From: Procambarus clarkii
Taxonomy: Eukaryota; Arthropoda; Malacostraca; Decapoda; Cambaridae
Length of the DNA stretch: 64,000 nucleotides
Assembly: GCF_040958095.1 (NCBI RefSeq)
Contig: NC_091216.1
Span: 6,410,069-6,474,068 of the forward strand
Reading direction: 5' to 3'
The position numbers were made by a program, and so were the translations under genes. The notes beneath the pieces are model-generated. The model had not been told where the DNA came from, made no database searches, and worked only from the letters and a program-made list of their open reading frames with translations. Numbering within the stretch: the first letter of the stretch is position 1; each line of letters opens with the position of its first letter. Positions 59,404 to 64,000 of the stretch are shown in pieces.

Positions 59404-61567
59404 CTAGCGAGGGTTGAATAGTTTCTGAGCTGTAACATCGCGTTTGCTCCAGGGACGGAATATTGGGTAGAGTCTCTGTGGTTGCTCTACTTCCTCCTCC
59501 ATAAACACTTCTTCCATCTCCTCCTCTCCCACTTCTACATCCATCTCATCATCATTGTTATTGAGAATATCGGGATGACCATACGCTAGGGACTGTGTGG
59601 GGCTTAAAATGTAGCGTTTATCGTCAAATGCCGACAATCCTCTGCAGGTACTGCGACATGTACAAATCTTTCCTTGCACGTTGCGTATAGATCTCGACAC
59701 ATACCTGATTGAAGTGTTTGTTTCAAGAGTGTGCTGAAACGAGTCATGTGAGAGTTTCTCTTGTAGATGGTATGGTACGCCCTTACACTTACAAGTGTGC
59801 TCCCCATCATGTGTGGTGAACGAATATGTTTTAGGTCTGAGAGCAATTAACTGGTTAATAATCTTAGAGCCTATTTCAGACTTGAGCAATCCTAGTTCAC
59901 CTTCTCGCGCTTTAGAGTAGGATGGATGTGTGTCATTAAAATTACTAAAATCCATACAGTCGAAGAGAGGAGACTTATTCAACTCTTCAAACACATCCTG
60001 ACAGTCCAGTTTAATGATGAAAGAGTCTGTGTCTGTATATAACAGACTCGCTTTATCCCCATACGCAGGTTTGACAACATCATACCAAAACTCATAGAGA
60101 CGCCTCTTAGCAATTTGAAGTATATGATAACCCAGATAGGTAGGAGTGTTGACTAGGAGAGACTTCTGCTTGATAGTACATATCACACGATCCTTACTTA
60201 ACAAAAGACTCCGCTTGAAGAATGGGTTTCGAGCATGTTTCAGGAAATGTCTACGATCTGTGACCAAATAGTGTTTGTTCCCATATTTAGATACATCTGT
60301 GAGACTCTTTCCATATATAGAGTTTGATACGAGTTTGAAAGCCTTTTTTTTTATCGCGCATTTGGTACTGGCTCGTTCACGAACATTGGTTTCAATGAAG
60401 TCTTTAAGGTAGCTCTCCTGCTCGAATTCGTAGATGTCATGAACTTTAGCTACTTCTAATCCAATGCGTATGATTAACTGTAACAAGTCCAGACTAACGA
60501 GGTAGTCTTTCTGAGGAAGGTGAGAAGCAATTAATTTAGTGTTGTTTTTAGGCAGACCGCGACTTTCTTCTGTAAGAATATTCTTACTGTAGGGTGAAAT
60601 GTGTTCCTCAGTAATGCAAGTATGTGAAAGAACTAGGAGCAGTTCATCTGTATACCTAGCTACCTCCGGTCGGACCTGCAGTGTATCACACAACACCCAA
60701 TATCCCTTGGACCCGTCACATGGGATATTCTCCAAGCCTCGCTCTAGCAGTGCATCACGCTCGTTGTGTGTCAGTTTCCGAATCCCGCCACGAGGGAGCA
60801 GTTCAGTCATACACGCCCCGTAAAGACTATTAAAATCTATGTAAATGATGTAGCTACTATCTTCCCCTTCTATCTTGTTTATAATCTTTTTCTGACAACT
60901 CTTCGTCTTTTAGTGTATTGTAAAAGTTATCGCGAGAAGGAAGGCGTGGTTCATCTAACACAGACATAGAGGATAAATAATCATAGCAGAATGATTGTTT
61001 ACCCTTGAGCAGTTTTGGGATGGCCGCTTTATTTACCCCTTTTAACATAGCCAAAGTGAATGTGGTAGGTTTCCCACTATCAATATGATCCTTGGCTATT
61101 CTTCCTAGCGAGCCGTTGAGAAGGGCTAAACTATCCAAAAATCTTAAGTTGTTCACATCAACTTTCATAAATTTAAATCCATCCTTAGCTAATATATCTA
61201 TTTCACTTCCTGGTCTATCTCTCATCTCGTTTAGGATTACTCCTAAATCATAGGAAGCGTTGTGTGAAAAAGTGTATAGGAACTTGTATGAATTTATACA
61301 TTGCAAATTACATCTATCACAGTAAGCTGCTTGATAATTGTGGAATCTTACTGTGTGGTCGTGATGACGGACTTTGATTACATCTTCCCCGTTAAAAGGT
61401 TCATCACAGAGTTCACATGCCGTTTTTGTCTCAAATATTGCCTGCTGTTGCTGAGACATGTGAAGTTCATAGGATACTAACCCCTTCTTGATTCTAGCCC
61501 ATGACGCTTCTAGCGTGGTTATAAAGTGATTGGCCGCATCTGCGGGTATAAAATCAACTAGTATTGT
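59404..61567 (-). pseudogene. Protein-primed family-B DNA polymerase (Polinton pPolB), truncated and frameshifted
   Basis: The upstream frame (61567-60857) holds a zinc-finger-like CELCDEP...VRHHDHT...AYCDRCNL region and an exonuclease motif in HNASYDL (~61255). Near 60860-60895 the reading passes to the second frame, which runs to 59404. There polymerase motif A is YIDFNSLYG (60837-60816), motif B is KLVSNSIYGKSL (~60330) and motif C is YTDTDS (~60035). The enzyme replicates linear DNA from a protein primer. The N-terminal half (about 400-600 residues in full-length relatives, including any terminal-protein region) is absent, cut off at 61567. The acidic C-terminal tail (EVGEEEMEEVFMEEEVEQ) is unusual but in frame. 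Confidence 0.88.

Positions 61568-62333
<766 letters not shown>

Positions 62334-62420
<87 letters not shown>
62334..62420. repeat. (TA)n microsatellite
   Basis: About 43 TA repeats between foldback copy 1 and Penelope fragment 2. Confidence 0.97.
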
Positions 62421-62422
<2 letters not shown>

Positions 62423-62830
62423 TATATTTTGGTAGCAGTCTTTCCTGTAGACATATATTATTAAATATGACCGAAAAAGTAAGATTAATAATTCTAACAC
62501 GAATTTTCTCAATCTTTCGTACATTACGCTTCACTGTTGGAGGTAAATCAAAAATCACTTCTCCAAAATTCATTTTTATTTCTAGTCTGACGCAACACGG
62601 GCGCGTTTCGTAAAACTTATTACATTTTCAAAGACTTCACAAATACACAACTGATTAGAACGTATCTCTGATTTTATATCTACATTTGAGTGAGGTGGGA
62701 GGGGTGATGTGGCATTAACACAAGACAGAACAAGAGGGGATATTAATAGGGTATTAAAAGTATCAACACAAGACAGAACAGAAACAATGGGTATTGAATA
62801 GAAGTGTTTGTAGAAAGCCTATTGGTCCAT
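62421..62830 (-). mobile_element. Penelope-like element fragment 2: leader with hammerhead-like fold and ORF start
   Basis: Minus-strand leader, then an ORF from ATG 62573 (MNFGEVIFDLPPTVKRNVRKIEK...) that runs into (TA)n after about 55 residues. It is an almost exact inverted copy of 63141-63515. It lies directly downstream of the GIY-YIG coding end on the same strand, which is the head-to-tail junction layout of tandem Penelope copies. Confidence 0.75.
62584..62632 (-). ncRNA. Hammerhead-like RNA fold in PLE leader 2
   Basis: The same layout as the plus-strand copy at 63337-63389. The closing stem III contains one G-T wobble (CGCG with TGCG) where the other copy has CGCG with CGCG. Confidence 0.5.
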
Positions 62831-63140
62831 ATTTCTTGATGCTTCTATATTGGAGCGGAGTCTTGAGGTGGGTAGAATATAGTTGTGCAATAATTGGCTG
62901 TTGATTGCTGGTGTTGACTTCTTGATGTGTAGTGCCTCGCAAACGTCAAGCCGCCTGCTATCGCTGTATCTATCGATGATTTCTGTGTTGTTTACTAGGA
63001 TTTCTCTGGCGATGGTTTGGTTATGGGAAGAGATTATATGTTCCTTAATGGAGCCCTGTTGCTTATGCATCGTTAAACGCCTAGAAAGAGATGTTGTTGT
63101 CTTGCCTATATACTGGGTTTTTTGGAGCTTAGAGTCCCCA

Positions 63141-63169
<29 letters not shown>
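62819..63169 (-). pseudogene. Penelope-like element GIY-YIG endonuclease (C-terminal end)
   Basis: 116 residues containing the GIY-YIG nuclease core: TQYIGKT (residues 18-24), SRRLTMHK with the catalytic-type Arg (30-31), H44 in IKEHI, the metal-binding Glu in CEALHI (78), and PAIN (Asn 90). In Penelope-like elements this domain follows the reverse transcriptase and nicks the target. The reverse transcriptase part is absent; just upstream the sequence turns into an inverted leader copy. So it is a 3' remnant, though the domain itself is open. Confidence 0.8.

Positions 63170-64000
<831 letters not shown>

Larger units (their letters stand above)
54000..61567 (-). mobile_element. Decayed Polinton/Maverick (adintovirus-like) element
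   Basis: About 7.6 kb in which every recognisable gene lies on the minus strand: DNA polymerase B, packaging ATPase, integrase fragment, penton-like protein, pVI/pX-like protein, major-capsid-like N-terminus, adenain-type protease and an unknown frame. This gene set is specific to Polintons/Mavericks and adintoviruses, large DNA elements that integrate and can form virions. Known copies are about 15-20 kb, so at least half is lost. The left limit is where the 51-bp satellite stops, the right limit where a Penelope-like sequence replaces the polymerase frame. I found no terminal inverted repeat at either limit. Confidence 0.88.

Overview
The window looks like repeat-dense eukaryotic, probably arthropod, DNA. 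A decapod crustacean (crayfish-like) is my best guess, from the tRNA-derived SINE type, the CR1-like LINEs, the Penelope-like elements and short TTAGG/CCTAA runs (the arthropod telomere motif) inside foldback elements. I see no intact host gene, no tRNA or rRNA gene and no CRISPR array. Most long open frames here are by-products of tandem repeats.

Layout. 1-4260: a near full-length but broken CR1-like LINE, followed by a CA microsatellite and a SINE whose 3' tail matches the LINE's 3' end. 4.8-9.6 kb: four short-period tandem arrays (30, 29, 28 and 18 bp). 9.72-22.73 kb: a 13 kb pyrimidine-rich satellite with a 28-bp unit and 3.2-3.8 kb higher-order blocks; its other strand is dense in G-quadruplex-type runs. 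22.74-54.0 kb: a diverged 51-bp satellite in two opposite orientations meeting near 42.49 kb. It is interrupted by a MITE, three LINEs (two of the first family, one of another), SINEs, and two related LTR-like insertions in opposite orientation with 5-bp target duplications.

54.0-61.57 kb, all on the minus strand: a decayed Polinton/Maverick (adintovirus-like) element. In transcription order it has protein-primed family-B DNA polymerase, FtsK/HerA-type packaging ATPase, retroviral-like integrase fragment, penton-like minor capsid protein, a small basic pVI/pX-like protein, the N-terminus of a major-capsid-like protein, an adenovirus-type cysteine protease and an unknown proline-rich frame. 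Such a set would replicate, integrate and package a virus-like DNA. Here nearly every gene carries stops, frameshifts or deletions, and a 371-bp foldback MITE sits inside it. TATA boxes remain upstream of at least the ATPase and penton genes.

61.57-64.0 kb: Penelope-like retroelement pieces (ORF starts, one GIY-YIG endonuclease end) in direct and inverted arrangement, with hammerhead-like RNA folds just upstream of the ORF starts, long (TA)n runs, and two copies of a palindromic element seated at (TA)n.
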